Assembly: GCA_013180625.2 (NCBI GenBank)
Contig: SNVD02009699.1
Span: 248,001 to 312,000, forward strand
DNA from: Boswellia sacra
Lineage: Eukaryota; Streptophyta; Magnoliopsida; Sapindales; Burseraceae
DNA: 64,000 bases
Direction of reading: 5' to 3'
Shown here: positions 12,901-24,503 of the stretch, in pieces
Position numbering within the stretch: position 1 is the first letter of the stretch
Layout: each line of letters opens with the position of its first letter
Notes under the pieces: generated by a model
The model's database searches: none
What the model saw: the letters and a program-made list of their open reading frames with translations, nothing else
Told to the model about the DNA's origin: nothing
Translations under genes and position numbers: made by a program

Positions 12901-14479
12901 CAACATCTCATCGCTTCTGTATGTATTGAATGTGGGTGATCATCACTCGGTTCCAATATTAACTATGAATACGACATCCTATATATGCCGTTAATTTCAA
13001 ACATTCACTCTTTACATATTATATATTATGTTATCCACTATTAATGCATGCTTTAATTATAGTTATACTTCATAATTACTCTTAATTTGATCATGTAACC
13101 AAGGATATATGTTTAATACTAAGTTCTTAATTAGATGTAAAGATTAATTAGGGCCGTAAGATTGTTATATTGTTTTGTTACAATAGTTTTTCTCACAAAC
13201 ATCATCGCATGTGATTTATTTATTTTATTGTTACTTTTAACGGGAATAAGATGGGCAATAGAAAGGGTTAGGATATTTTTAAAACCACAAGTGATTGCTT
13301 GATATTTCACAAAATTAAGAGAAGGTTAGTTTGTAGGATTATTTGAATTCATCTGTATAAACCCATGTGATATTAATAAATGATTGTCACTCATCACTCT
13401 TAATTAATGTTATTCATTTTTAAATTTATTAATTGAATAATTACATATCACATTAATTTTTATTATAAATTTGTATAAAAAAATAGTTTATAAGATAGTA
13501 TTATTATTCTTAGTTGTCCAAATTGGGTATATGAGAGAGCAGGTCGTTGTGGGTTAATAGCTCTTCATGGTTACATATAGACAAATAGATGAAAGCGGTA
13601 TTGGGCACCTTCCAGTCAAATGTACCCTATAGCTCAATATGGGACAGACTGAAACAAAGAAAAAATAGAAGCGAAAAAGCTGAAAGGGCAAGCAAGTCAT
13701 AGTAGCAAGGCATAGGCATAGAGAGAATATTTATTATTAAACAGTGAGATAGAGCTATAGCAAATCTCTGAAGCACAGTGATTACAATGTAAAAAGTTTA
13801 TAAAAACAAGTTGGTGCCATAAGCAAAAGATGGTACGAACATCAAGTTTGGTTTACCAATGGTAGCTAGCTTGCTAGCTTTTCTCCATAAGTTCATTCAT
13901 TTCATTCATTCAAATATATATTCCGGAGACAGCGGCTATTAATACTGGACAGTCCCACAACACCCTCTCCAAGCAACATGAGAGGGAAATTAAAAAAATA
14001 TATTAATAGTATAAAACAGGAAAAACAAAAACAAGAAACAGATGCCAAAAGGGCAGAATAGAAATCAAAGTATATAGTGGAAGTGGAGGGGGGAGTGAGT
14101 GAGTGAAAGGTGCTAAGTCCAAAGATTCAGAAGAGATCAATAAGAAAATATAAGAAGGTTCCAGGAATCAAGGGTCAAGATCATGTGACTAGACCCTAAG
14201 ATAAGGGGAGTGAGCAACAAAGTTTAATTTTTTTTTTCTTTTTTCTTTTTTGGTTCTCTCCATTCTCGTACAGTTTAGAGAGCTGAGTTGCTAGTCTTCA
14301 CAGTTTACGGCTTTGAAAATCCAAAGGGATTTATTGAAATATCCGAAACCCCACCTGCTTTTACACTTTAAGAGTAAGCTAGGTAGGAGATCCCGTTGAG
14401 CCTTTTATGCTGCTCTTTTCGTCGGTTTAATATTGCTTTTTCTAGTGCAATATAATTACGCTATACTTCTCTCAGTGCA
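9986..14479. other. AT-rich spacer upstream of the CLE gene
   Basis: No gene is supported. Around 12230-12420 and 13330-13512 there are fragments similar to the ends of the MITE described near 49.1 kb (a motif like CTTATAAATTTTTCATAC in either orientation). The last kilobase, with a T-rich tract near 14228, is the likely promoter and leader of the CLE gene at 14480. I could not pick a convincing TATA box. Confidence 0.45.
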
Positions 14480-14773
14480 ATGAAAGTTCCTGGAGAAGTT
14501 GTGAGAAGAAGAAGATTTATTGGTGCAAAAGCTGCAATCTTCTTCATCTGGGTAATCTTAATTTTCTCTCAGTTAAGTCTGCTGCTCGCTCTTCATGACG
14601 AAACTGCTGTTAAGTCTCCGCCAAGGAAAACAAGGTTTTTCGATACTGCAGAGTCCTTCCATGCACCTTCAAGCTCAGGCCAGTTGGTGGACACGCAAGC
14701 AGACAATCCAGGAAAGTTGTATGAAGATGATAAGAGAATAATTCACACAGGTCCTAATCCTCTTCATAACTAG
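14480..14773 (+). CDS. CLE16: CLE-family signal peptide precursor (CLE16/17-like)
   Basis: This intronless frame encodes a 97-residue precursor. CLE peptides are secreted ligands, cut to 12-13 residues and sensed by leucine-rich-repeat receptor kinases to control meristem and vascular cell fate. A basic run at residues 9-12 (RRRR) precedes a hydrophobic segment at about residues 18-37, which would be the signal sequence. A variable polar region follows, and the last twelve residues before the stop are RIIHTGPNPLHN, preceded by Lys. Twelve residues with the GPNPLHN core are diagnostic. The His at position 4, where most CLEs have Pro, is what I remember for CLE16 and CLE17. Neighbouring PPR and MLP genes match the Arabidopsis CLE16 surroundings, so CLE16 is the preferred name; CLE17 is the alternative. 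Confidence 0.88.
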   Translation: MKVPGEVVRRRRFIGAKAAIFFIWVILIFSQLSLLLALHDETAVKSPPRKTRFFDTAESFHAPSSSGQLVDTQADNPGKLYEDDKRIIHTGPNPLHN

Positions 14774-14815
14774 CGAGGCCATTGATAGCCAAGCTACCTA
14801 TAGCTGGCTATCAAG

Positions 14816-14844
<29 letters not shown>
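14816..14844. repeat. Compound (CT)n(CG)n microsatellite in the CLE 3' region
   Basis: A run of about ten CT units passes directly into a GC-alternating run. It lies about 45 bp after the CLE stop codon, probably within its 3' untranslated region. Alternating CG could adopt left-handed DNA, but that is only inference. Confidence 0.85.
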
Positions 14845-14846
<2 letters not shown>

Positions 14847-17800
14847 TTCTGTTGCTGTGAATGTTAATGAATGTTTTAAAAGATTGGAATTCTAGAGATG
14901 TCAAAAATTAAAAGAGACTAGGCGCTGTAAGATCTTCTATGTTAGCAGCTTTTCTCTCTGTTGTTCATTTTTGTTTCTTTTTAAATTAAGAGTGAATATA
15001 TGAGAGCATTTGCTTTAGCCCTTTTTCATCAGAGATGTTTAATGAGAGCTCATTCTGGGGCAGTGTAGCAACTGTTATGAGAATGAAAGGAGGAGGATGA
15101 TGAGGGGGCTAGCGTTAATGCTCTTGTTTCTTTTGCAGTGTTTTGTTCTTCTCTGTACCTTTATGTCAATGTTAATTAAAGATTATTCAATATTTTGTTT
15201 GAATTTAATTGTAGTTACTCCCCATTCATCTACTTCTCTCTTCCATGTCCTGCAACTTTTCTGGTCAAGCCCTGACCTTGACCATTTATTTGTCCCTTTG
15301 TCACATCTTGCAGCCGTAATATACAACTTGAATTCAAGAAAATGAAAAAAGAAAATTAAAATCTCCCCAACCCCAATGTAATGCAGATCATAAGCTACAT
15401 AAATGTTGCCTCTGCTAATGAAAATATTCACTAGTAGATCTTATACTAATATTGTATTCTCTCAATAAGAGTTACGCAATGCAAATATCATTTTATGTTA
15501 ATTACATTGTATCACAAACATTCATATATATTTGCAGCATTGATCTTGAACTATTTTTTCCCTATGCATATAAGCTTTTAGTATTAATAAATTTGAGTAT
15601 CCTTTTTGATCTATAACAATAATGTAATTGAAAATTATTTATTTAAATTAATAAATCGTTTTATAATCATCGTTTCAACTTTGATCTATCTTGTTGACGT
15701 TAAAGTGGACCATTTCTTATCTTCTCTGATTCTAATTGGCAAAGTTGCTTGGTGGTTGGAACGTCCGTATAAAGGAAAGACAATAGAAAAATGTGAAACA
15801 TGGTGAAACAAGGCATTCATTTACAATAACTGACTACTATACCTATAGCTTAGGCGTAAGGGTACACATCTTGACCATGAGATCAGCAAGAAGAACGAGG
15901 TTGTCGATGAACATGATGTGAAGAGATCAAGGGGTAAGAGGCTGCCTACGTGCGTGGAGTAAATGGTTACATAAGGGAAGCTGCAACTACTCTGTTGAGG
16001 GTTTAGAAATTATTAATAATTATAGGGCAGGGCAGGGCAGGAGGAAGAGGAGCGAGGAGTAATTTGATTGATTATTCCTAGAAGTTCCAATCTGATTTAT
16101 TGCTTTTGTTTTCGACTTAAATGCTTCCATGTTTCTCAATGAGGATGCCTGTCCTACTGGCCCAACACGCTTTTTCAAGCCTTGGGACTCTGTACCCACA
16201 ACATATATTTAATGGTAAAAAATTTCATGTTGCCAATTTCTTTATTATTATCGTTAGCGTACTACTACAAGCTTTTGTGTAGAAGTGAAGCAAACTAGCC
16301 TTTTGGGTTTTGAATTGCCAATCATACCCCTATCATTCCCCTTCCCAGTGAAAGCTTATTTCTTTTTATTTTTTTAAATTCTTAAATATACCTTCACATT
16401 TGTCTAAGTTTCAGATCTATTAATGGAAATTGCATTCAAAAAATAAAAAAAAATATATATATTGTATTAGACAAGCCATTATCATAAAAAATAATTGACG
16501 GTTATGAATCCAGTAGTTTTACTAATTACTCGACCATATGCATGCATGCATTATGGACACTAAATAATTTGATTCAACACTGAATCCATGAAACACAAAT
16601 TTTATAAAAAGTTATCAAGAGATTTAACTTTAGGAAGAAGTACTTTTAGGAGATACAAATCTCTCTCTCTTTCTCTATCTATTATTTTTTTTTGTTTTAT
16701 TGTTTATATATAATTTGCTGTCTCAGTGTCACCTAATGAGAAAACAAAGTTCATGATCTCAAGGTGAGATCTATAAAGAAAAGAAGCTTTGGAAACTTCC
16801 TTGGAATCCGTTTTAGAAATGGAGCCTGGAGAAGAGGCCAAGAGCAAGCTAGGGCAGATATTTCTCCTCTAATTATAATACTAACAATAATAATAAGAAG
16901 AAGAAAATTGTTACAATATATAATAATATATATCAAAGTTTTTGATGAGTTCAAAAGATTCCGTGCAAGTATGCATGGGCATGCATCATTAGAATAGATG
17001 TAGAGGGAAGAGAGAGACAGAGGCTAACTTGCTTTTATTTTGTGCAAGCTGGAAGGAGATACTATTCTCCCTATGAAATGAATGTTTGCTTGGTGGACAG
17101 CCAGCCATTATACTGCATTTAAATGTGTAGCCAGAGTTAAAAAGAGTGTGATGATGAGTGTGAAACTACCTTCTCTCTCTGTCTCTATCTCTCTCTCTCT
17201 CTCTCTTTGTCAAATTTCATAATGCTCTTGTTTATTGCCTTCACCCACCTAAGCACTGGCCTGCAGGGTTTCATTTTCTGGGCAGCTTCAAAATCTTCTA
17301 ATTGCCTTCTCTTGCCTATCACCACTTCTATCATCTGTATGGAAGCCATAACCATCTCGGTAGTACCCCACAAGGGCTTCATTTTATTGTCAGTTTGGAA
17401 GGCTCAATTTATTACAGTATCAACCACCCAAAAAATTTTGTATTAATGTTAATCAATATAGGTCACATTCATGATGCTACTCAATGATGTGCTGTGCATG
17501 CCATGGCATCGACGGCTACTTCCAAATTCCTTAATTAGTGAATTTGATAAATTAATCTGTGCACTTTTAGAGTTTGATTAATAACAAAAATTATGCATTA
17601 ATCTAAGAATTAAAAAATTCAGCCAGCCCCACAAAATATTATTATTGACCAAGCACATTACCAAACAAATTATCTGGCTGTAAAGGCTATTGGGAGTTTT
17701 GTATTATAATATAATTCATTGGAAACCCTTTAGAAGTTTATTCTATAGTTTGAGAGAAATGAAAAATCAATAACGTTGACTGCAGCTGTCTTGAATTCCT

Positions 17801-18669
17801 ATTTATTATAAATTTTTTGGGTGTATGATCTGTTCATGGACATATAATAAAAGAAATGAACTGTATATATATTCGTTTAGAAGTGAAGGAGCCTAAAGAG
17901 TTGGACTGGAGGATGAGCAGTCAAATAGAGTGAAACCAAAAATTTTCTATACAAAACAAGAGAGTATTTTAATTTCTCCTAGGCTTTAAGTGTAACACCA
18001 TGAGTGATTCTAGTCAAAAGTTATTAGACAGAGCAGCATATATTATGAAGCACATATTGACACTTGCGGCAACTTGGCATTGTTTGAACAAACAAAGCTA
18101 AAGGAGAGAGGAATTTTTATTATAGGTTTTAGCTTGCTAGGTTCCCTTACAGTTGACATTTGACATTTTGGTTTAAACCCTTATATTATTCTCTGCAAGC
18201 GAAAGAAAGTTGAACGGTGAACACCGAACAGAGATATTGAAATGAGGAAAAACAATACTCAAATACCCGATTCTCTTCTCTATTTAGAAACAAACAAATA
18301 AATTCATTAAAACGAATTTGTTCCACAGTACACCATAAAGGAAGAAGATTCATTAGAGACTCATTATATTTTATGAATTCATGATCACTATGTCCACGAT
18401 GGTTATCATCACATACTGCGTAAAAATTGACAGTACACTTTAAGTCCTCAAGGCCAAGATGATCGGTTTCTCAAATAGCATTTTATTTATTACTCTTCCA
18501 TGGTGAACGATGAAAGGGAGATAGAAACAGCTGCACATAAGTAAGCATAGAAATTGAAAGGTCTTCATTGAATTGGAACTATAAATATATATCAAACATC
18601 TAGTTATTTATTTACAAAATATAAGTCTACTATTTGGATACACATGTAACATGTTCCTGGTCATCTTTC
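14845..18669. other. Intergenic, CLE 3' side
   Basis: I see no gene I can support. Features present are a tandem GGGCA patch near 16024-16040, CT-rich tracts near 16660 and 17170-17208, and a 65-codon minus-strand frame at 17185-17382 that looks faintly protein-like but has no recognisable family. The rest is AT-rich. Confidence 0.45.
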
Positions 18670-19884
18670 TTAGTTACAATCTTGTAGTGACCCATCAAAA
18701 GAATGGCTTTGAGTTATTCGGATCTGAACATCTCCTAAGCAGGCACTATCATAACAAGACGGGAAGGCCAGGTATATTGAGCTTCCACGACTTTGACCCT
18801 GTAGGGATGTGACAAAACTTTATATACCAAATCCACAAATATCAAGAACCAATTTACGTGCCAGTGCCTTGGTCCATGTGCATGGAATAGTTGATTAAAA
18901 GATCGATAGACAAACACTATCTAGATGGAATATAGAGATGGATATTGATGTTCTTAATTACTCCTAGCTTGTAACAATATCACAGCATTCAAGAATTAAT
19001 TTTTACTTGAGTCATGCTCTGCAATCATCTAAAAGAAGCAACCAGAACCTGAAAGCTCAATCTCAATCTCAGATAGCAGCAGATATCATGGAGACCAAAG
19101 TAATCATGACAGACTGAACGAATAACTTGTGTACAAAGAAAATTAAAAATGAACCATAACAACACCTAATTGTGGGTGAATTAAATACAATACTTCAAAC
19201 CAGATGGACTCAGTAGTAGTACAACTAAAACAAAATTAAATTTCTTAGCATTTGCTAATTTACTTTTCTAGCCATGCCAGCTATACATTACTCACAATGC
19301 TCAGACACTCTATGAAGTTCTAGTTTATCTAAGACGACTGACCTGTGCAATCCAATGATGTTTTCCCACTGGTGATAAAATTAATATTGGAGGATCTTCC
19401 AAGATTTGCAAGTAATCTGTGCCATTTGATGGAAACTCTGATCCTGAAGGGTGATGCACAGGTCCAATGACAGCTCTGCTTCCAGAATAAGGAAATTCAA
19501 ACATGGGCCGGAACAATGTCAAAATGGAAAATTTGCAGGGACAATGTAAGACACTAGAGTGCATAAATTAGCTGTTCAAAAGTCTTAGTTCAAGTATGAG
19601 AGATCTTCCCATATAAGATTACAGCTTAAGCTTACCTATTATAGGCAAAGGACTGGCCATTTGCTACCAATGGAAACTTTCCATCCTAGTTTTGGTAAGA
19701 GATACAAATTGATTGTCCTCATCAGGGATATTCACTGATATCCAACTAAATAGTTCCTGATGAATGGCCTTTGAGTCTTCTTAGATGACTGGAGGAACCT
19801 CTTTGATTAAATTGTATGTCCAGCTTACTCTAGAGTCAGACTGCTCTCTCTCCATGTAAGTCAAGGCCAAAGTCAGCATTGCTA
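18670..19884 (-). CDS. 3' end of an unrecognised spliced gene (four exons, 5' part missing)
   Basis: Four minus-strand segments can be joined with GT-AG introns in one open frame: 19829-19884, 19636-19685, 19343-19475 and 18670-18798, ending with TAA at 18670-18672. They encode 121 complete codons plus a split first codon. The phases (2 nt in, 0, 2/1, 0) agree at every junction, which is unlikely by chance. The peptide contains DGKFPLVANGQSFAYNR, then a GPVHHPSGSEFPSNG stretch, an ILILSPVGKHHWIAQ strand-like stretch and a final DSACLGDVQIRITQS. I do not recognise the family. The first exon needs an upstream exon ending in phase 1, but only about 130 bases separate it from the PPR stop codon and none is obvious there. 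Either this is a truncated remnant or the missing exons lie beyond the PPR gene, placing the PPR in an intron. Confidence 0.6.
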
Positions 19885-20013
19885 CTGTATAAACATCTCA
19901 TAGGGAGCTTGTTTACAATTACTCTTCAACCACTTGTAGCAATTTAGGAAAATGAACATGAAATTAGCTTCTTATTTCTTATCCTGCTTCAAGGAGGGAA
20001 TTATTCTTTGCAA

Positions 20014-21756
20014 TCACCAAAAGTCCTTGCATGAACACACACCGCTTTTAAAATGGTGAAAACGGAGCTTATCTCTCATGATGATATCCCTCATTGTAAT
20101 TTTGGAGACAAACTTAGAGAAAGTGTGGCAATCTTCACAAACCCTCAAATTCTTCATCACCCTAACGGGATACCCAGGTCTTAGGTTGATAAGACCAAAT
20201 GTAATGGCAAGCTTTTCGCTATGGGCATTGAGAGCGGCTTCCTTTTCTTCCATTTCCACATCATGTAATACATAGTTCTTTTTTGGAATGTAACCCATAC
20301 TCCTCATCTGGTTTACCAAATCTTCCAATTTCTCATATATAGAAGATGATTGCGTATGTGACCTGTCACCTCCATAGAAAACATGCACGTTGCCATTACA
20401 TTCAACAGAGCTATAAGCACTAACTTTCTTAATACCTTTCTTTCTTATCCTCCGTCTCACTTTATCAACAGAATCCCATCTTCCAGCAGCCGCATACATG
20501 TTAGATAATAAAACATGATACGAAGCAATATCAGGTGCTACTTCAAAGAGTATATCTGCTACATGCTGGCCTAATTTGACATTGTTATGTATCAAACAGG
20601 CACCCAATAAAGCTCCCCAGATTGCAGCATCTGGTTCCACAGGCATACTTTTGATGAACTTATATGCCTTTTCAAGAAGTCCTGATCGGCCAAAAAGATC
20701 GACCATGCAACAATAATGTTCTTTTCTAGGTTGAACATTCTTATCATTAGATTGAGCCATGATATCAAAGTATACCTGGCCCTCCCTTACCAACCCAGCA
20801 TGGCTACATGCAGATAAAACCCCAAGGTAACTGACATAGTTTGGACGTATTCCATTATTCTGCATCCTACTAAAAAATGCCAATGCCTTTTCACTCTCCC
20901 CATTCATTGCATATCCTACAATCATAGTGCTCCAAGAAACAACATTCCTACGCACCATTTGGTCAAACAGAGCCGTAGCCACTTCAACACTACCACATTT
21001 CATATACATGTCAAGACGTGCATTATCAACTATTATGTTGCAATCGATCCCTTCTTTTCTAGCGAGCTCATAAATCTCCTCTCCAGTCTCCAAACACCCT
21101 AATTGGCCACAAGCTGAAAGAGCACTCACAATAGTTACAGCATCGGGCTTAATCCTACCCATTTGGCGAAACAATGCAAGAGCCTCACTTGCCTGCCCCA
21201 TTTGCACGCACGACGCAATCAAAGCATTCCACGCCACTAAATCTCTCTCTATCATACTCTCAAATAAGAGTTCAGCCAAACCCAGTTCCCCAAACTTCAC
21301 ATACATTATCATCAACTCCGTGTTCACCATCGCTACAAACTCCAGCCCATGTTTCACCACATGGGCATGCACAGACAAACCAGCCCGCATATCCCCAAGT
21401 TCACTGCAGGCCTTTACCACAAACGGATACGTAAACGCGTCAGGATGAATGCCAAGACAATGCATTTGGCCATAAACTGAAACAGCTGCAATGGGGATTT
21501 CGTTTTTCACATACCCTTTAATGATGGTGTTCCACAGAAAAGTTGTTGGTTTGTGCATTTCATCGAACAGTTTACGCGCGTATATCATATCGCCCAAAAT
21601 CGTTAGACCCGTCAAAAGCTGAGTGATGAGGCTGTTCTTGATGGAGAGGCCTGTGGTCAGAATAAGTGCATGGATTTGTTTGAGTTGGTGTGCGTGTGAA
21701 GAGGAAGCTTGAAGGAGACCCGCGAAGAATTGTTTCGTTAAGGCAGCTCGTGGCAT
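20014..21756 (-). CDS. DYW-class pentatricopeptide repeat protein (At2g01510-like)
   Basis: One uninterrupted frame encodes 580 residues. PLS-type PPR proteins bind organelle RNA base by base, and their DYW domain performs C-to-U editing in mitochondria or plastids. PPR motifs run from about residue 35 to 400, with YARKLFDEM, WNTIIKGYVKN, YPFVVKACSELGD, SWSTMIVGYAMNG and LGVLSACSHAGL visible. The E and E+ regions follow, then the DYW deaminase. The latter shows the HSE motif at His512, Cys540-x2-Cys543-His544, and a terminal CSC-x-DFW. The last tripeptide is DFW rather than DYW, a common variant. The sequence strongly recalls Arabidopsis At2g01510, annotated as mitochondrial; the edited site is unknown to me. 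It is intronless, as usual for the family. The N-terminus (PRAALTKQFFAGLLQ) is short but compatible with organelle targeting. Confidence 0.95.
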   Translation of the reverse strand: MPRAALTKQFFAGLLQASSSHAHQLKQIHALILTTGLSIKNSLITQLLTGLTILGDMIYARKLFDEMHKPTTFLWNTIIKGYVKNEIPIAAVSVYGQMHCLGIHPDAFTYPFVVKACSELGDMRAGLSVHAHVVKHGLEFVAMVNTELMIMYVKFGELGLAELLFESMIERDLVAWNALIASCVQMGQASEALALFRQMGRIKPDAVTIVSALSACGQLGCLETGEEIYELARKEGIDCNIIVDNARLDMYMKCGSVEVATALFDQMVRRNVVSWSTMIVGYAMNGESEKALAFFSRMQNNGIRPNYVSYLGVLSACSHAGLVREGQVYFDIMAQSNDKNVQPRKEHYCCMVDLFGRSGLLEKAYKFIKSMPVEPDAAIWGALLGACLIHNNVKLGQHVADILFEVAPDIASYHVLLSNMYAAAGRWDSVDKVRRRIRKKGIKKVSAYSSVECNGNVHVFYGGDRSHTQSSSIYEKLEDLVNQMRSMGYIPKKNYVLHDVEMEEKEAALNAHSEKLAITFGLINLRPGYPVRVMKNLRVCEDCHTFSKFVSKITMRDIIMRDKLRFHHFKSGVCSCKDFW

Positions 21757-23075
21757 TCTTTAGTTTCATTAACGTCCAATCCGCCTTGGCCTTGCAATGT
21801 GTTGCGCGGGAATTGCGAAAGTGAATCTATGAACTTTTATAAACTTCAGTACTTCGCTTCCACTCTGATGAAAGTCTTTAGTAGCCTGTTTATTCTTAAT
21901 TTTGTGTTACAGGGAAGTTATATTAACTTAGCAACTCTTTCATTTATTATATTATATTGGATTGAAGGTAATTAATCAATAAAAAAAAATCAAATTACAA
22001 TAGGTTGAGTTTTTCCTTTTTTTTTTAAAAATAAATTCATCAAAGTTGTCCATTGAAATACCCCGAAATTTGTTCAAGCAAAAATCAAATTTAAACATTG
22101 ATCCATGATAACCAAAAATCCCTCTAAACTGAGGATTTGTGGAAGTTATTAAGGATATGGAATTTAATGTGAATTGTAAAAACTTGAAAGTCAATTTCAT
22201 CTACATATACGGCATTGTTTCAATTTTTAACAAGTTTAACAATTTCTTTGATTATTTAATCAAATTTATGCAGTAAAAATATTGTTCCAGATGAAATCTT
22301 AAAACCATTTAAATTAAGTTTTTGATTGGTTGACGGATTGAATATTTCTAACTTATGCAGTTAACCTTTTAACTAGTTGATGAGTTAAACACCTTAATCT
22401 GATAATTTGTTACTGAACTAATAATTGATTAGAGAAAAAAAAAACTAGAATTTAACTAAAATTTTGACATGTCTCCTAAAGAGTAAAGATTGTTATTTTT
22501 TCATACGCTAATAAGTTAAAAAAAAAATTGATATTTACCCTGATGACTGTTGTACCAGTTGCACTACTTTGACACTATGCGTAGTTCACTTTTGGCAAGC
22601 GAAAATAATAACAGAAGAGATGAAAAAAAAAAATGCTGAGTTTGTCATTTTGTTATAAGAAAGAGAAAAAATGCAAAGAAGTTAAAGGTGATTTGGATCC
22701 TTTGTTCCTGGTATCATTTCTCGCAGTATCAGCCTTTCCTAAGAGACTTATTCCAATAGTAACCAAACATGGCAGCAATTGTTGCCTTGCTAGTGAAAGG
22801 GGGATTCCAATCCCTGTTTCAATAAAGTATAGAAAACCAATAAACTAAAACTAAAACAAATGTTCAAAGCATCATGGGATTACTTCCGTGACGGCTTTTC
22901 CAGGATGGGAGGGAAACTGAGTCTGACCTAACATGAGTGAGACACCAGTTGCGCACGAGTGTTTTGGAAGAAGGATCATATTTTCCTGAACTCCAGGTTA
23001 TATTGTATTAGATTGATGTTTAGCATTATTCATTCTTTTAACTACAACTTTTTGTAATCTTTTGATACCGTGCAG
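21757..23075. other. Intergenic, upstream of the PPR gene
   Basis: The bases just above 21756 should hold the PPR promoter and leader. The remainder is mostly AT-rich. A short coding-like stretch on the plus strand near 22863-22930 (peptide SWDYFRDGFSRMGGKL) stops soon after and lacks a clear donor, so I do not call it an exon. No other gene is supported. Confidence 0.4.
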
Positions 23076-23255
23076 ATTAGTGAAGATATATTACCAATCT
23101 GCTCCAAACTGATCGACACTGCCAAGTTACATTTGAGCACGAACGACAAATATCTGCAGCCCACCACTAAGTTTTTGGATGAACGCTTGCCAACTTCTGT
23201 AGTGGCTGTGCGATTAAAGCTACTATTAAGATCTGAACTTGGTGCAGAGCTTTGG
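23076..23255 (+). pseudogene. Orphan 180-bp exon of an unrecognised gene
   Basis: A 60-codon open segment is preceded by an acceptor (CCGTGCAG) and followed by a possible donor (TTTGG then GTGGGC). It is in phase 0 at both ends. The peptide is helical and looks coding, with stretches such as DILPICSKLIDTAKLHL and FLDERLPTSVVAVRLKLLL. I do not recognise the family. No partner exon is convincing on either side, and a possible transposon begins within 40 bp downstream. It is therefore most likely an exon left from a fragmented or captured gene. An unspliced functional gene is unlikely. Confidence 0.45.
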
Positions 23256-23293
23256 GTGGGCAATTCTATTCTTTGATTGATTTTTAATCTTTA

Positions 23294-24500
23294 GGGTGTG
23301 TCCTCTACAAGAAAGGAAAAGTAGGTGAAAATAAAAAATTGAGGGAAAGGTATGGTGTTAGGAAACATCTCCTTATGTTTGGTTGTATAACGGGATACAG
23401 AATGGGAAGGAATAGTTTATAAATTAGTTAGACAAAAATATCCTGAACATTGAACTATATAATATTTATTATTAAACTCAAATATTAAAATTAAATTTAT
23501 ATATAATTTGAATCAAAATAAATAATTATTTATTAAATTAATAGTAAAATAATTTATTTTTTACTATAAATAGTTAAATTCCACTTTTTTCTTTAAATAT
23601 AAATAATATATTTTAAATTATAAGAAATATTATTAAATTTATGTAGATTTATTAAATAAATAAACGCATAATCATTTATTGAAAATTAAATAAATTTTTA
23701 AAAATTACCAGATAATTTTAAAATTTTAATAAATTAATATATATTTTTTAAAATAAATAAATAATTTAATATATAAATTATATATTAAAAATTAAGAAAA
23801 ATATAAAAAATTAAAAAATTATATATTATATTATTTATATTAATTCTAAATAAATAATTAAATATATTTATTAATTTAATTATTTAAAAATATAATTTTT
23901 GAAAAATGAAAAGGGGCAGTCGACGACGCTGACAACGACGATTACCTTTTGGTGGCCCCTTTTTCAATTTTCAGAAATTAAATTTTAAAAAATAAATTCC
24001 AATAAATTTATACTTTACAATATATTACTTAAATAAATAAATATAAAATTTTATTATTCAATTGTATTTTTGGATTTTAAATTGTTTAGGAGGACAATTT
24101 TGGTATTTTGAATAACCAAAAAATTTTGCAATTTTTATTTTATTTTAAAAAATATAAATTTTTAATTTTTTTAGTTTTTGAAAAAATAAATTTATCAATT
24201 ATATATAATTATTTTGTTAATTACTTATAACATAATTTAATCAATTATTTAAATAATGTTAGTTTTGAACGCATAAAAAATATAAAATGTTAGTTTAGTA
24301 ATTTAATATAGTATTTCTAAGAAAACCATGTTTTCCCAAGGTGAGGGAGTAGAAAATTGATTGTTGAAACTTAAATAATCATAATTCCTAAGAAAACTTT
24401 TTTTTTTTTAAGTAAAAAACATCAATCAAACAATAAACTTAGGATTCCTAAGTAATTCTAAGTCTTTTCCCCTCTTGGATTAATGCAACTATACACACCT
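23294..24500. mobile_element. Possible PIF/Harbinger-like non-autonomous element
   Basis: The stretch is extremely AT-rich and begins GGGTGTGTCC, ending ACACACCT. The ends pair over only seven to eight bases. A TTA trinucleotide lies at both sides (23291-23293 and 24501-24503), which would fit the 3-bp TTA duplication of PIF/Harbinger elements. It also contains a GTTTGGTTGTA motif near the left end and an ATCAATCAAACAATAAAC motif near the right. No coding frame is visible. The short termini make this a weak call. Confidence 0.35.
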
Positions 24501-24503
24501 TTA

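Noticed and set aside
13600..17500. MicroRNA precursors near the CLE gene
   Set aside because: I looked for mature sequences of the common conserved plant families from memory and found none, nor a convincing long hairpin.
21174..21434. Plus-strand Pro/Ser-rich frame
   Set aside because: It is the antisense of PPR codons and carries no independent signal.
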